From Nemertoderma westbladi (taxonomy: Eukaryota; Xenacoelomorpha; Nemertodermatida; Nemertodermatidae), in assembly GCA_032718475.1 (NCBI GenBank), contig JAUCBJ010007430.1:61880-125879 (forward strand): a stretch of 64,000 nucleotides of DNA, in the 5' to 3' direction. The position numbers and the translations under genes are program-made. Below the pieces are notes generated by a model. The model made no database searches, was not told the origin of the DNA, and saw nothing but the letters and a program-made list of their open reading frames with translations. Below, piece by piece: positions 37,701 through 48,900 of the stretch; position 1 is the stretch's first letter, and every line of letters begins with the position of its first letter.

Positions 37701-39677
37701 GGCGAAAGCCAAGCTTCCCAAGGGGAGGATAGCGGGAAAGACACTGAAAGATCTTATTATGTCAATAAAATGCCTAAAGATCAGGTAAGTAAATCCAAGT
37801 CTCGACCCAATGACAGAAGGGAACCGGTACAAAAAACCCTTCCTACGTCTCCTAAAAGAATTCAGGTGAGAAAGCCCGAGGAAAGAACAAGTGTGCACCA
37901 CATAGCACAGGTTAAAGTAAGTAACATCAAGCCGAAATGTGTGCTGTGCGACGGGCCCCACCGTTTAAATGCGTGTGATAAATTCCTGAGGAAATCACTC
38001 GAGGATAGACGTGAAGTCATGTGGGATAAGCGGTTGTGTTATAATTGCCTCAGACGAGGACACCAACGGCGAACCTGTAACTCCGACGCAAGGTGTGCAA
38101 AGTGCGGCGCAAAACATCATATCTTGTTGCACACGGAATTCGAACGAAACAGCCCGAGTCAGGTAAGTGAGTCCGAACTACATGTCCAATTCAGTGATGT
38201 GAACGACACTGATCAATCTGAGATGGAAGGATTCTATACGGACGAGTTCTCCGACCAAAACGAATCCTGTTACCTAATAAACACCACCGCAGTGTATCGA
38301 GTACTCGTGCATGAGGAAGACACAGACAGCGACCTTACCTTAACTACTTCCGATCAACAACCATCTTGGAAAGCGCCAACTTCCAATATAGGGATCCGAG
38401 AATTTCCTGTAGTCCAGTTACGGGTCCACGGACCTCAGAAGAGCTATATAGTGAACGCCCTCCTGGACTCCGGTAGCACAGGAACATTCATCGATAAAGA
38501 ACTAGCCGAAGTCATCTTTGCTGGACAACCCAAGTTCCGAACCAAGCTAAACATGTCAGGGATCATGCAGGTTTGGAATTCTACTGTAGCTGCCGACTAT
38601 TATATAGGTGAGTTGTCCACTCCACAGGATAAACTAGGAGAATACAGTATAAGGTCAGTAAAAATGGTGGCAATAAAGAACTTCGCTACCACCCAAGTGG
38701 AACCTTATAATTGGGACGAAGATGATCATGCCCAACAACTTAACATCCCTAGATTCGACACCGATTATCCTGGAGTACAAATATTAATCGGTCAAAACGC
38801 GCATGAGGCGCTGGAGACATTAGAGAAACGACCTACTCAACCGCAACCACTTCAGACCTATGCGGTAAGAACTAGAGTAGGTTGGTACCTTACTGGACCT
38901 TCCCGTAGAACGCTCAGGGAAAGACTGCTTCAAGATCGCGTCTGCCAGGTGAGTGAATGGGAAGATGATACTAGTGAGGGAGACGACCCAACTGAGGGAA
39001 CACCACACTCCTCAGATAATGACAATCTTAGCTCCAATGTAGATCAATGGAGATATTGCCCCAAGAAGTTTAATCCAACTGACATCGCTTCCAGAGGAGC
39101 AACTCCTCAAGAACTGACAGATACTACAGACCGGTTAGGTGAACCCGACTTCCTGAGTAAGGAGGATGAATGGCCTCCCCATCTTACTCCGACTGAGATT
39201 AGACCAGCCAAGGGAGCGGAGAAAGTTAAACCTAAAACCCGGACGGGTGGAGCGGAGTTATTTGAACCCGGGATAGATCTGTCGGTATTACATATTGCCA
39301 GGGACGACGCCGTGGATCTGGACCTCCCCACCGCGAGTGGATCCTTCATGAAGATCAGAGAGAGCGATTGGAGCCCTGGAACATCAGACGTCTCGCAGGG
39401 ACTCTCACCTCTCCTGCAGAGAGCGACGGACCACTATAGCTCCTGGAATCGGCTTTGTAAGGCCGTCGTGTACCTAGAGCGATGTTTCTATCGTCACTAT
39501 TCCAGGACGAAGAGGAAACCTGGAATTGTATTCGGGATGCAGCGACTCAATCACCCAGTCGGTCGTTTGTGTTTACCGGAAGGGAATGGAGGACTCTCCG
39601 GAAACTGTGGAAGGCAAGATTCTCTTCCCACGACCACCTCCCTAATCCTTCAAACATCTAGGGACTCCATAACGTAA
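34725..39677 (+). CDS. gag-pro: Gag-protease fusion of B-plus (RT and integrase deleted in frame)
   Basis: 1650 codons from ATG. Residues ~1-780: acidic, with a strong Ala/Glu/Lys coiled coil (~370-460, AAAEAKAAAAEAA-type). DUF1759 capsid-like domain ~785-960 (VKFNGDEMKWLPFNEYYKD). Zinc knuckles ~1072-1137 (CVLCDGPHRLNAC, CYNCLRRGHQRRTC, CAKCGAKHHILLH). Retropepsin with LLDSGSTGTFID (~1248). Relative to B-minus, about 1.8 kb (RT and most of RNase H) is missing at residue ~1438, where the frame resumes at QWRYCPKKFNPTDIASRG, and about 1.4 kb (integrase) is missing near residue ~1597 (SRTKRKPGIVF). Both deletions keep the frame, to the same C-terminus as the intact copy. It could still make particles and protease. 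Confidence 0.92.
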   Translation: MSDTKQNLSDSILDVTICDSDRGVEPSSRKFSSPPTVRKAIPPVVIKEPRLVQHRRSIIGTRAQVKRDQEAAEQQQPASQELTSQQPDSSSSEDTVELTPERGARMMDEAYSDPLLILPAAVLTRLLIAVEEHQIDWARSQRSTRDSYAGYTSEELKSIVESQWNFPGPGLPFDLSEAAWEDIHRMGVAKETIDPAVWKRSAAGYAQGFFSSIERLKEQLFHQPQGPQEQGLLLYQVRERILRIRLILSAFEEASKRRQDTSLQVAVKTWFQRVNLQVQGTAQWKAQLEERSTHGESTDATFSQVESEATAEKRHKRDAIDIYLSDYQRFLGDDELRRRLEGLSPNSEGTKLVLDAIDVEMRAANQAKFDEQLRLTRVQEEHVKKKRIEDRKTAAAAVAAAEADRKAAEAAAEAKAAAAEAAAEAKAAAAEAKAVAAAEAERKIAVAEAERRAAEETIQLELENIQENQDCINKQLTASNMQMMNRSTPKRQGYTSSEEGDTTDTEGKGNRSRLSRRKRTFHRQKLPDLPPAVRRQLNNTNLGSTEPTDQIIKIERLPTIVDEPEIIRPVLEITPSVIDTPVLPEATSKFPLHSTKLPVPSRTAQETVQVLDPERNIPDLSPVVPRPPATTLATPASAVEWVDERRRGMDLLLGQMQETVLQFKGTVRESRLELQEVQQSIALERDKLVNLQKGISTPPVTMCQPVRSEVSHAQGVEPTRIYTASEVETPIVNPIKGNYRPVDNDIPYRTDHNPRNLYTDNSILNNTMAQESFTRQMARTEARQAVKVGEIVKFNGDEMKWLPFNEYYKDNIQNSVLSNGEKLRFLIECLEGSPKSMALKFIGHPDGLRQVWDTLNIRYGNRTNIARYLYAKLMAPRKFLSSGIIEFSDEIQEICRQLDWLGKSHEYQNSMVVGALASTLPKGGVGTRWDKKVLYMMEQQQRDPTMADLMSFLDGEVKLQLLRQSREKTLENKVSEKPVSRRKVTPVCYTDDGESQASQGEDSGKDTERSYYVNKMPKDQVSKSKSRPNDRREPVQKTLPTSPKRIQVRKPEERTSVHHIAQVKVSNIKPKCVLCDGPHRLNACDKFLRKSLEDRREVMWDKRLCYNCLRRGHQRRTCNSDARCAKCGAKHHILLHTEFERNSPSQVSESELHVQFSDVNDTDQSEMEGFYTDEFSDQNESCYLINTTAVYRVLVHEEDTDSDLTLTTSDQQPSWKAPTSNIGIREFPVVQLRVHGPQKSYIVNALLDSGSTGTFIDKELAEVIFAGQPKFRTKLNMSGIMQVWNSTVAADYYIGELSTPQDKLGEYSIRSVKMVAIKNFATTQVEPYNWDEDDHAQQLNIPRFDTDYPGVQILIGQNAHEALETLEKRPTQPQPLQTYAVRTRVGWYLTGPSRRTLRERLLQDRVCQVSEWEDDTSEGDDPTEGTPHSSDNDNLSSNVDQWRYCPKKFNPTDIASRGATPQELTDTTDRLGEPDFLSKEDEWPPHLTPTEIRPAKGAEKVKPKTRTGGAELFEPGIDLSVLHIARDDAVDLDLPTASGSFMKIRESDWSPGTSDVSQGLSPLLQRATDHYSSWNRLCKAVVYLERCFYRHYSRTKRKPGIVFGMQRLNHPVGRLCLPEGNGGLSGNCGRQDSLPTTTSLILQTSRDSIT

Positions 39678-41334
39678 CAACATATGGAGTGGGTGTGTGA
39701 CTCTATTATTTTATATTATTTTATTATTTTTATATTTCTGTATGTATTACTATGTAATTTTATTATAATCGTTTTCTTTAATTTTATTCAGTAGAATGTT
39801 ATTTTAGCGATTATTTAGTAGATTAGTGCAATATATATTCGCGTTTATTACTTAATTACGTATATATTATATTTAATGCGACGGCAAGAAATAATTCTTT
39901 TTCTCTTTCCTTACTGTCCGTATCATATTATAAATACGTGACTACAGTAAGATGAAATGTCCGTACTTATTAAAGTACAATAAAGCCACTACTATATTTA
40001 AGTATTATTGGTAGGCAGAGTATTAGGAATGCAAAGTTCAGATCCTCGTGTCTCGGCTAAACCAAGCTCTGGGTAGACCTTGGAAACGACTTGCCTCTTC
40101 ACACTGACATTGCTTCGTGCGATATTGCTCTCATACCGTATATTAAATAATACATATAGTAGCGTGATGTCCCTTTAACAGTAGCGTAAAACGCACATAA
40201 ATTTGTTAAACCTTTTGACCATCTGTAATTCTAGTCGATTAAGATATCGCGGCACCCACCGATATACTTGAAAGACAAATTCTAGAATCAGTGGTTAACG
40301 TCCCCAGACAAGTTCTGGAATAAATCGGTGCCCATCTCAAATATTAATTAGTTAATATTTACAAATCAAATAAGTCAAAATCTGTAAAATTCAGATCCTT
40401 CAACAATTCTAGTCAATTAAGATATCGTAGCATTTACCGATATTCTTAAAGAGACAATTTTCTTAGAATTAAGGATCTTGTGTCCCTAGACATGTTCTAG
40501 AATCAAAATATGCCCATTTAATTATCAAATAATAAAATTTCAGGGAATAAATTTAAATTCATGTCTTTTAATGAATTTAATAAATTGCCATTTTACGCAA
40601 TTTATAACATTCCCAAAAATTCCATTAATTAATAGATCAAGGGAGCGGAGATTTATCTTATTATGCATATGAGTGTGCGAAAGTCTCCCAAACATAGTCA
40701 ATAGCCGATAAAATTCATAAAGTCATGTATAAAACAGGACATTGACTATTAAAGAATTACTATTAAATAACATCCCAGATCTGTATGCATTGGAATTACC
40801 CTAATTCTACCGCTAGCTTTGCATAATGTCACCATAGCAACAACCACGCTAGAATTAGAATTGAGTTAAAAGAACAATAGAAAGCTTGTCCCATTGAATA
40901 GCATAGGGAATAAATAGCGCACTACTAGTATCCAAGGATACATAATAATACAGTGACATTCTGGAAGGCATTGACTAACGGACAAATGGCCCGAATGTGT
41001 GTAATTTGTGACAAGTTGTGTGTGTGGTATTTGTGAGTTTATAGGTGAATGTTACTGCTAAGGTGTGTTTACAGTAGCCAGTCGCAATCGTAAAAGTAAC
41101 CTAACTCTCCAAGGAAAACCTGAAGTACATCTAAGCCTTTGGGACGGACAGTCGAGTGACTTGTGCCGGTTGTCGTTGTCGTTGTGCGGCTACGTCGTTG
41201 GCGAAAGTACAGCGGCGACGACACATCGGCGCTGAGGATCTCGTACTGTCCGGGGGTAGATTGGGGTAGGCAGCGACGCCCGCTCGCCTAAATATAAACT
41301 CATTATAATATGGATAAACTCATATATAGCAGAT
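39678..41334 (+). other. Spacer between gag-pro and ORF3 remnant in B-plus
   Basis: About 1.65 kb, AT-rich, no supported gene. It matches 50184-51813 in B-minus. Contains a diverged 178-bp duplication (ATTCTAGTC...AAGATATCG at 40228 and 40406). A conserved GC-richer block lies near 40015-40140. ORF3 expression signals, such as a splice acceptor or internal promoter, may lie here but I cannot name one. Confidence 0.55.
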
Positions 41335-42663
41335 ATGACGGAGTTGATAGAAGATGGTCTTGGTATCGGGGAGCGATATACTCTACTTTTACAAGCGTTT
41401 GTTGATAGCTTAATACGCGGCGACGTTAGTCCAACTGCTGCGGAGGACGATGGTCGTTATATCGAACCGCCAATGTCCCAAGAGCAGCTCGCGCGAGTTG
41501 GACTATAGAAAATTCGCTGCTCGATATACGCAGCGTAATGGTACGTATATGGGCTTCTTAACTACTGATCATCCTATCGATTTACACAATACGGACTATG
41601 TCGACTATATATCCTGCCCAGCGGAGTCGGAACCATAAACTGAAATTCGAATGCGAAAATTCTATTCGAAATCGGCTCGAAAGAAAAGACATTAAAGAAA
41701 CAAATAAACGCGGTAACTCCAACATATATTTGGAATTCTTGATAGAAGCATTGTAACAACAAATAAATATCATTCGCGTTTCCTCTACCAGACGTGCGTC
41801 TTTGGTATTATTACGGTAAATGCCCTAGACCCAGCCAATAAACGGAAAGACATAAACATCCACGGAAACGTTGTGTTAAACACAGTTGTGTTCGTTATAT
41901 TTACTGGAGTTTCGAGCGAAACTTGTTTGACGTATCACCTATGCTCACTCGGCTCTAACGATCCTAGAGTAAACCTACAATCAGAGTCCCGGAATACTCG
42001 GTCAAACCTCCTCATTCCTTAGTTGGACCTCAGACCTGCGATCCTGGTGGTGTCGCGGATCCTCGCGGACGGTATTCACTGTTCAAGATCTAGTGCTACC
42101 CTAACAATTAATCGGTAACACTCCGACAGTGATTTCTAGCTAGCCGCCCATCTTACCTAGCCGGATTATGACGCAGACACCTAATATCACTATCCAACTG
42201 TATGGTCGTCCCGTTTAACGCGATACAACCCTTCATCAAGGTGAAGGAGAGCGTTGTACGAAACGAGTTAAACGCTATTCTATAAAGATCAAAAAAGAAA
42301 CCTGCGTTTGTTCAGATAAACGTAAGTTATAACAGTAAGTCCAATCGATAAACAAATTGGCCTTATCTCAGTTCGATTGGGAAACCTCGAATCTCAAAGA
42401 AGATATCAAGCTTAGAAAACCCTATTCTCTGCGAGAGTTTTGGACGAACGTATCCCATGACAAGCGGAGGAAAATCAGCTCGAGGAGAAGCATATCGAAA
42501 TGGACGAGACACCGACCGTAAACCCAAACCTTCTAATGCAATCATATTGCACCCTTCACCCAGGAGTTATGGCCCTCCTAGTAAAGTGGCTTCCCCCAAA
42601 GAGAAAATGACTCTTGCTAGCTTTAAAAAACTGCGTAAACGCCGTCCGCGCAAGAAAGACTAA
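41335..42663 (+). pseudogene. ORF3-B remnant in B-plus
   Basis: Starts with ATG and the same opening as ORF3-B in B-minus (MTELIED...), frameshifts after about 55 codons, and has lost about 3 kb, including the exonuclease-like domain and zinc knuckles. It ends with the same basic tail (ASFKKLRKRRPRKKD, stop 42663). In contrast to the preserved gag-pro frame, this gene is clearly dead, so ORF3 protein is either dispensable in cis or supplied in trans. Confidence 0.85.
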
Positions 42664-42741
42664 CTGTTTAGAGTATTTATGTATATTAGAAATTGTGATT
42701 TTGTATATTTTATAGACTTAAATCCCATTTTCTGGGAGCGG

Positions 42742-43928
42742 TGTAAAAGCTTTTGTGGGATAACTGATTCGTTTGCCTTGCTAACCAGTTCCCCCCCAGT
42801 CGCTGAATACTCTAAAAGGGGATCTATAACTCGAATAGCGCAAGCTACCAGCTTATTGGCTGATTTGCTGTACGCAGGTATCTGGGCTCTGTTTAATCGG
42901 CCAACCTGCCTAGGAAGGTTGCGTCATAGCCTTGTTTTTGTATCTCCCAATAGAATTTGAGTTAGCCTTGATTTTGACCTATCACAGAGCTACTGAACTG
43001 AAATTTTCCTATCTCACTGCTCTTTCTCTGTGTTGAACGGGAGCTTCGTGGAATAAGGGTAGTTGGTATCCTCGTATAGAGGGTAGTCACGAGTTTTTCA
43101 AAGCCACGAAAGAACAGCTTTGTAGTGTTTTGTGCTTTCTGCTTTTTAGCTCAACACTAGTAGGTTTAATTATAAGGACATATATCCTTTAACTGGCGGC
43201 TGTGAATATCACACGGCTTTTAATAACTGCTGCTAAAAATTACCTGCTCAATCAATACTGTATACTGCTATTTGTTGTCGGTTATTCATTATATTGGTTG
43301 ATGAATTATTATATTGGAATAACGAGAAATAACCCCGAAAACCCAATATTCTTGATATACCTAAGGTAAGAGAGAAAGGTTACCAATAACGATTGTGACT
43401 TATGTTAAAGTGGTTTGAAGTGAATCTAATGTTATTTGATAGACCCTACATGAGTCAGTCTGTGTTCCTTTTATATGTGACTAAAATCAGTGAAGATTGG
43501 CAGATTAGTGTGCAGTATTGTGCAGCATTGTGTATGAGTGAGTCTGTTAAAGAAGCAATTCCTAAAGAATGCGCCATATATGTGAATTATAATTAAGCCA
43601 TATCGTTGTGAGTAGTTTAAGTCATAACTCTGTTTATATAGATAAAGCGCCACGTCTTAAAGGAACTGTTAATATTCCCGAAGGTGAATAATATTGTCAG
43701 AGATTATATAATACTGTCAGTCGAATAATACATTAGGCTTACATAGCAATAAAATTAAACCGTCGAACCCAATCTCCCGGGAATATCCAGCGGGTGAATG
43801 ATCGCGCACAGATTGGTTTCGACTAGTGTAGTGAATCAAATACTTGTCATAGGCTAAAAAGCGATTTAATATCTAGAAGACATCTTAATTTGGCGGATTA
43901 AACTGCCAAAGGTCTGAAAGCGCGAACA
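42742..43928 (+). repeat. LTR-B, 3' LTR of B-plus
   Basis: 1187 bp, near-identical to the 5' LTR. Preceded by a short purine tract TGGGAGCGG, a plausible polypurine primer, analogous to GGAGCGG before the 3' LTR-A. Confidence 0.95.
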
Positions 43929-44002
43929 TCAGTAGCTCAGTCGGTAGAGCGTTGGATACACATTATATGTAGTGTGTATTGAGTTCGAATCCTAGTAGGT
44001 GC
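43929..44002 (+). promoter_or_regulatory. tRNA-like module interrupted at its 5' end by B-plus
   Basis: Keeps the A box (AGCTCAGTCGG), B box and T6 but lost its first few bases to the other side of B-plus (31281-31287). The variable region differs from the other copies (GGATACACATTATATGTAG) and forms an ATACACA...TGTGTAT stem missing elsewhere. Confidence 0.6.
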
Positions 44003-44581
44003 GAATTATTTTTTGTGCAGAATTCCAACTCATTTAAATTGACCGCTACAAATTAATTGCATTTGCTCGAAGTAAGATTAACCAATGAGACTGTAGTTAT
44101 TAGATTGTAACCAATGTCGTACAAGTTATATATTTGCTGGACCAATAGCTATCTTTAAAAACCTGTTAGAACTCATAGAACAATCGAGAATTTTCTCGAT
44201 TGATTGCGGCACAAATTTGGTATAAAAAGGTGCGATTTCGTTCATTAGTTATCTATTCTTCAGTATATCTTTCTTCAGTATATCTTTCTTTCTCAGTTAC
44301 ATTATTTTAGATTACATTGTTTATTGTATAATAGTTATTGTTTGATTTTGTAATAAAAGTTAGAAATACTTGTCACATCTGCCCTTTTCTATCTGTTTTA
44401 TCATGCTTCACCACGGTGAACTCAACTGAGGGACAGGATGGCTGGCTAGACATCGGGCCACAGCAATGAACGGGAACATCAAAGGAATGTAGACAGGAGA
44501 CAACCCGCAATATCATCTTAGTTATTCGCCCATCGCCTAAAAGGTTAGACAGCGTTCGATGCCTTGCTACCTAAGTATAAG
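43929..44581 (+). repeat. LTR-A, right part, after B-plus
   Basis: Resumes with the TSD TCAGT and continues through A box, B box, CCAAT boxes, TATA box and AATAAA to CCTAAGTATAAG, then abuts LTR-B at 44582 exactly as at 23234. The first five bases are the duplicated target. Confidence 0.9.
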
Positions 44582-45852
44582 TGTACGCGCTTTTGAAGAC
44601 CTTTAGCAGTTTAACCTGCCAAAATTTATATGTCTTTTGGTTTATAAATAGACTTTAGAAGATGACAAATATTTAATACCAATAAACACAACATTAGCAG
44701 AAGCCAGCCTAGTGCGCGTCCATTCACCCGCTGGATATACCCGGGAGACTGGATTCTGAGGGCTTAGATTATTATTGCAGTGTAAGCTTACTGTATTGTA
44801 TTATTCGATTGATCGTTAATAAATTTCTGACTAATATTATTTACTTTCGGGAAAATATTAACAGTTCCTTTAGGACATGGCGCTCTATCTAGGTAAACAG
44901 AGATATGACTTATACTAATCACAACGGCAAGTCGGTAAGGCTTATGATTCACGTATGAGGCGCATTCTTTAGGAAATGCTTAGTTATCAGTCACAATCAT
45001 GCACACTACCGGTAACACACAATACTGCCCACTAATTTGCCGACCGTCAATGATTTTTATCATATATAAAGAGAACAGCAACGGACCAATGTAGTGCTTA
45101 TCAAATAGCATTAAATTCACTACATACACAATAATATAAGTCGCAATCGCTATATATAACCCGTCTCTCTAACCTGTAGTGTATCAAGAAAATTGGGAAA
45201 TTTGGGTTCTTTATAAATGTTCTCCAAATAATATTCAACCAACTAATACAAAATATGACAACAGTAAAACATTAAGACGGTAGGTTAAGATATGATATGA
45301 CAAGTAATGATATGTGATATATGACATAGACTGGACTGATAACAGTTATACGCTCTATAATCTTGAGCCTACTAATGTTTCTTCTAAAGTATGAAAACGA
45401 TTTGATTCTAGAGCCGGTGTTCCTGGCCTAGATACCAACAACACAAAGTATATCAAGAAAAACAGTAAGACTGAACACTCCTAGTATCATCGGCCGAATA
45501 TCTACACGTCGACAGAAAAAATCGCTCTGATTGGCTCAAACCAAACAAAGAACCGTGCGTCCAATGGCTGTTTCCATGCCAGCAACCAGCTGCTAGATGT
45601 CGCAATCTGGATCATCAAGGCCAAGCCGTGTAAAGGTATTTGGTGCATTGCGGGTTTTTTGCCTTACCATGTCCGCCAAAGCAGGTATATAGACGAATGA
45701 CTTTTATGTCCGTTAAAACACCTGTAACGGTACCTTGCGGGCGAGGGAAATATATATACAGTTTAGAGAACCTTTTTAGAGTATTCCAGCGCCTGGGGGG
45801 AAACTGGATTGCGAAGCAAAGGGGCCAGTTATATCCCACAGAAGCTTTTACA
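44582..45852 (-). repeat. LTR-B, 3' LTR of B-minus
   Basis: 1271 bp, minus strand TGTAAAAGCTTCTG...GCGCGTACA. Nearly identical to 23234-24502; less similar to the 5' LTR at 62187-63451. Confidence 0.92.
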
Positions 45853-45930
45853 CCGCTCCCAGAAAATGGGATTTGAGTCTATAAAATATACAAAATCACA
45901 GTTTCTAATATACATAAATACTCTAAACAG

Positions 45931-48900
45931 TTAGTCTTTCTTGCGTGGACGGCGTTTACGCAGTTTTTTAAAGCTAGCCAGAGTCCTTTTCTCTTTGGGG
46001 CGAGCCACTTTACAAGGAGGGCTATAACTCCTGGGTGAAGGGTGCAATATGATTGCATCAGAGGGTGTAGGATTATGGTCGGTGTATCCGCCAGTCGAAG
46101 TACCGGGTTGATTGACATCATCGTCAGGGGAGAGAGGTCTAACGGCTTTGAGAGCTCGTTTCAAGACAGCCGCTCTTACGGGTCCTTTACGAGTGGTCTG
46201 AACGAGGGCCGTGGGTGGACCATAGGCAGTTAGAAACCTCCGGGGTTTAATGGTCCTTTCCAACTCGCGTTCGTGGGCTCGGTATTCATAAGGCCGTCGA
46301 TATACTTCCTGTAACTCGGGGTGTGAGTTAACAAACAAGTCTCCATAGTCCGGATCCTGACGGATATAATTGATTAAGTTATAGGAATGAAGGTCGCTAG
46401 GATTAACACTCCTGAGAAATTTGCGTACGAATTTGGTTGAAATACATTCTCCGACGCGCTTCAGTAGCTCGTAACTTGATATGCGTGATTTCTGTTCAAC
46501 CGAAGCGAATAGATAAGGATGGAACGCATAAACTCCTTCGTAAGCGCGTCCGGGATAATAGCGATGGCGCGAATCACAATGTAAATCAACGTTCGCTTCC
46601 CAAGCTCTGATGTAACGCAGTGTGATCATTTCATCTACGCTTTCCAAATCGTGATTAAAAGGGCAGTCGAAACTAGCATGTCCCTTTAGTTGACAATGGT
46701 GACATTGAGTCATAAATTGAGGGCAAACCGCAAAGATATGCAGGTTATTGAGTCTGCAATATGCGCAATAAATTTCCATAGTCGGTTGTTCTTGGAAATA
46801 GGAACAGCGGACGTTGGTGTCCATGGGCGTATCGTGGTCTCTCGATGCGCATAACCGACAACGTTGCCTAGAAACATAGTTGGCATGTCGATAATCGTAC
46901 GCAGTGAGACACTGTGGACCTTGATACCATTCTATGATGTAATCGTTGTCGCTGTTCCGGGGCGCGATAGGCTGAATCTCTTCAGATTCTAGACATATTG
47001 GTTCGTCTTCCAAGTGCATAGCTGAAGTGGGCGCGTCTGTCTCTTCAGGTGGACCTATTGTCTGAATTTCCACGACAGAATAACCTGTGGGGATTCGAGG
47101 TCTTTGTATAACAGAGGAGTGCAAGTTCGATATACAAATCTCTTGAAAACGGCGAATCCAGCGCTATCCAACTTCTCTGCAGCTGAGTTTCTTAGGCTGA
47201 GCTTGGTCAAAGCGCGGTCTTTAAATTGGCTATCCACGTTGCGGAACGGGGTTAAAAATCGCCGGAAACATTCGAAACGGATGAATTTATTATGTTCATC
47301 TAGCTTAGCGAGTTTGGTCCCAAGTATTAATGGATGGGCGCGTATAGTACGACTGCACACATCGGCTAGCCAACCGGCAAGTGCGGTGTTTTCAAAGATC
47401 GTGTATATAGCTAAGGAGGGACGGAGTGGAACACTCATGAAGCTATACACGGCGCCAGGTGCGGTCAATGGTCCATCAAAGTATAATCGAGAATAATGGT
47501 CTCCGTATACTTGTTGATAGTTAATGGGATTTCCGACTTTGAAATTCCATCCGTATTCCTGAAAGGCAAGATGTCCGATGGAAGTTCGTTGCACCTTTGT
47601 AATGTTGCTAGGCGTATTAGCATACATAGTGCGGAAGAAACCTCGACCTTCTGCCCAGGGAGCAATCAGCTGAGTATCAACGAAAGGGTATGGAATGTTC
47701 TCCATATTCCGAAAGTCGTTTTGGAGATCTCCATAAACAGCTGAGCCGATTTTAAGGATTCTTTCGTTGAACAACATCTCGAGTACGGGCTGGGGTAACA
47801 TCGATCCATCGATGCCCATGGCCGGTTTGCGTTCGGTGTCAATGACGTAACGCTGCGCGAGTTCGAATTGTCCATGTCGGAGATTCTTTTGTGTTTCGGT
47901 GAGAGTTTCAAAAGAATAATCAATCACGTCGGAACACGCTCGAGTAAACACGTGGGTAGAACCAGCTAATCCGCGTATGTGGATCATGCGCGTAGTTCCT
48001 AGTTCTCCGACCGGAACGCTACCTTCATTATCGTAGGTGACAACTCCATACATCTCAATAACATTAAGAGTTTCATTCCACTCCTTGGTGGCATTCTCTA
48101 GGGTCATCCCTACTGGATGCCACAAGGTGGCGCATTGGTTAGCGTCAGGGAGATCACTATACTTCATATGCCAAGTGGTATACGTCTCCACATTTCCATA
48201 TCTTTGTATTTTCTCTTCTTCAAATAATACATCTAGATTCCAATGGACTAATCGAGTTTTAATAAATCCATCGAGATTATAAGGAGGTTCTATATCTTTC
48301 TCGATTCGAGAAATGTTATATGGTTTTCTAAATGAGTTTACCTTTACTAACTGATCCAGATGTTTCTGCAATTGTTCGAGTTCGACAATGTCTAGAGGGT
48401 TTATTAGTGGTAGAAACTTTAAATTATGTGTCGGGTCCTCTGGTTTTACCATATAATATTGAGTCAGATTAACGTAATAAGGGTGGTCTTTAATCCCATA
48501 AAACGAGTTCTGTAAAGGTCTAGCGCGTATGTTGACATCGTGTACCATACGACGGACAAGATCCGCACGATTGTCCGGAGGTTCAACGAGTATACCGTCA
48601 ACACGAGCGGCCTCGATCGGCGGACGCTGTAACATAGGGGCGTCAGCGATAAGATTTTGCGATCCTGTACTGATATCAACCGGTTGAGGTTGTATCGTCG
48701 CGAAGAGCTTGTCCCCGAAATGTGGAATCATCGAGGGATGATGAATGGTTTTAGAGTAGAGGTCCGTCATGAGGATTTGAGCTTCCGGTTGGGCTAAAGC
48801 GGCTTCTTCTCTCTCTTCCAGTTTCGTGTGTTTCTCTTCGAGTAGATTTTCTTCCGCTTGTCTCTGTAAGCGTTCATCTAAAAATTCTTGTAGAGAATAC

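Larger units (their letters stand above)
31288..43928 (+). mobile_element. BEL/Pao element B-plus, young internally deleted copy (12.6 kb)
   Basis: TG...CA LTRs of 1187 bp each with about three differences between them, flanked by a 5-bp duplication. The internal region has a 2.2-kb leader, a 1650-codon Gag-protease ORF lacking RT, most of RNase H and integrase, a 1.65-kb spacer and a deleted ORF3-B remnant. It cannot transpose by itself, yet its LTRs show it moved recently. It was therefore probably mobilised in trans by an intact B element. Confidence 0.92.
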
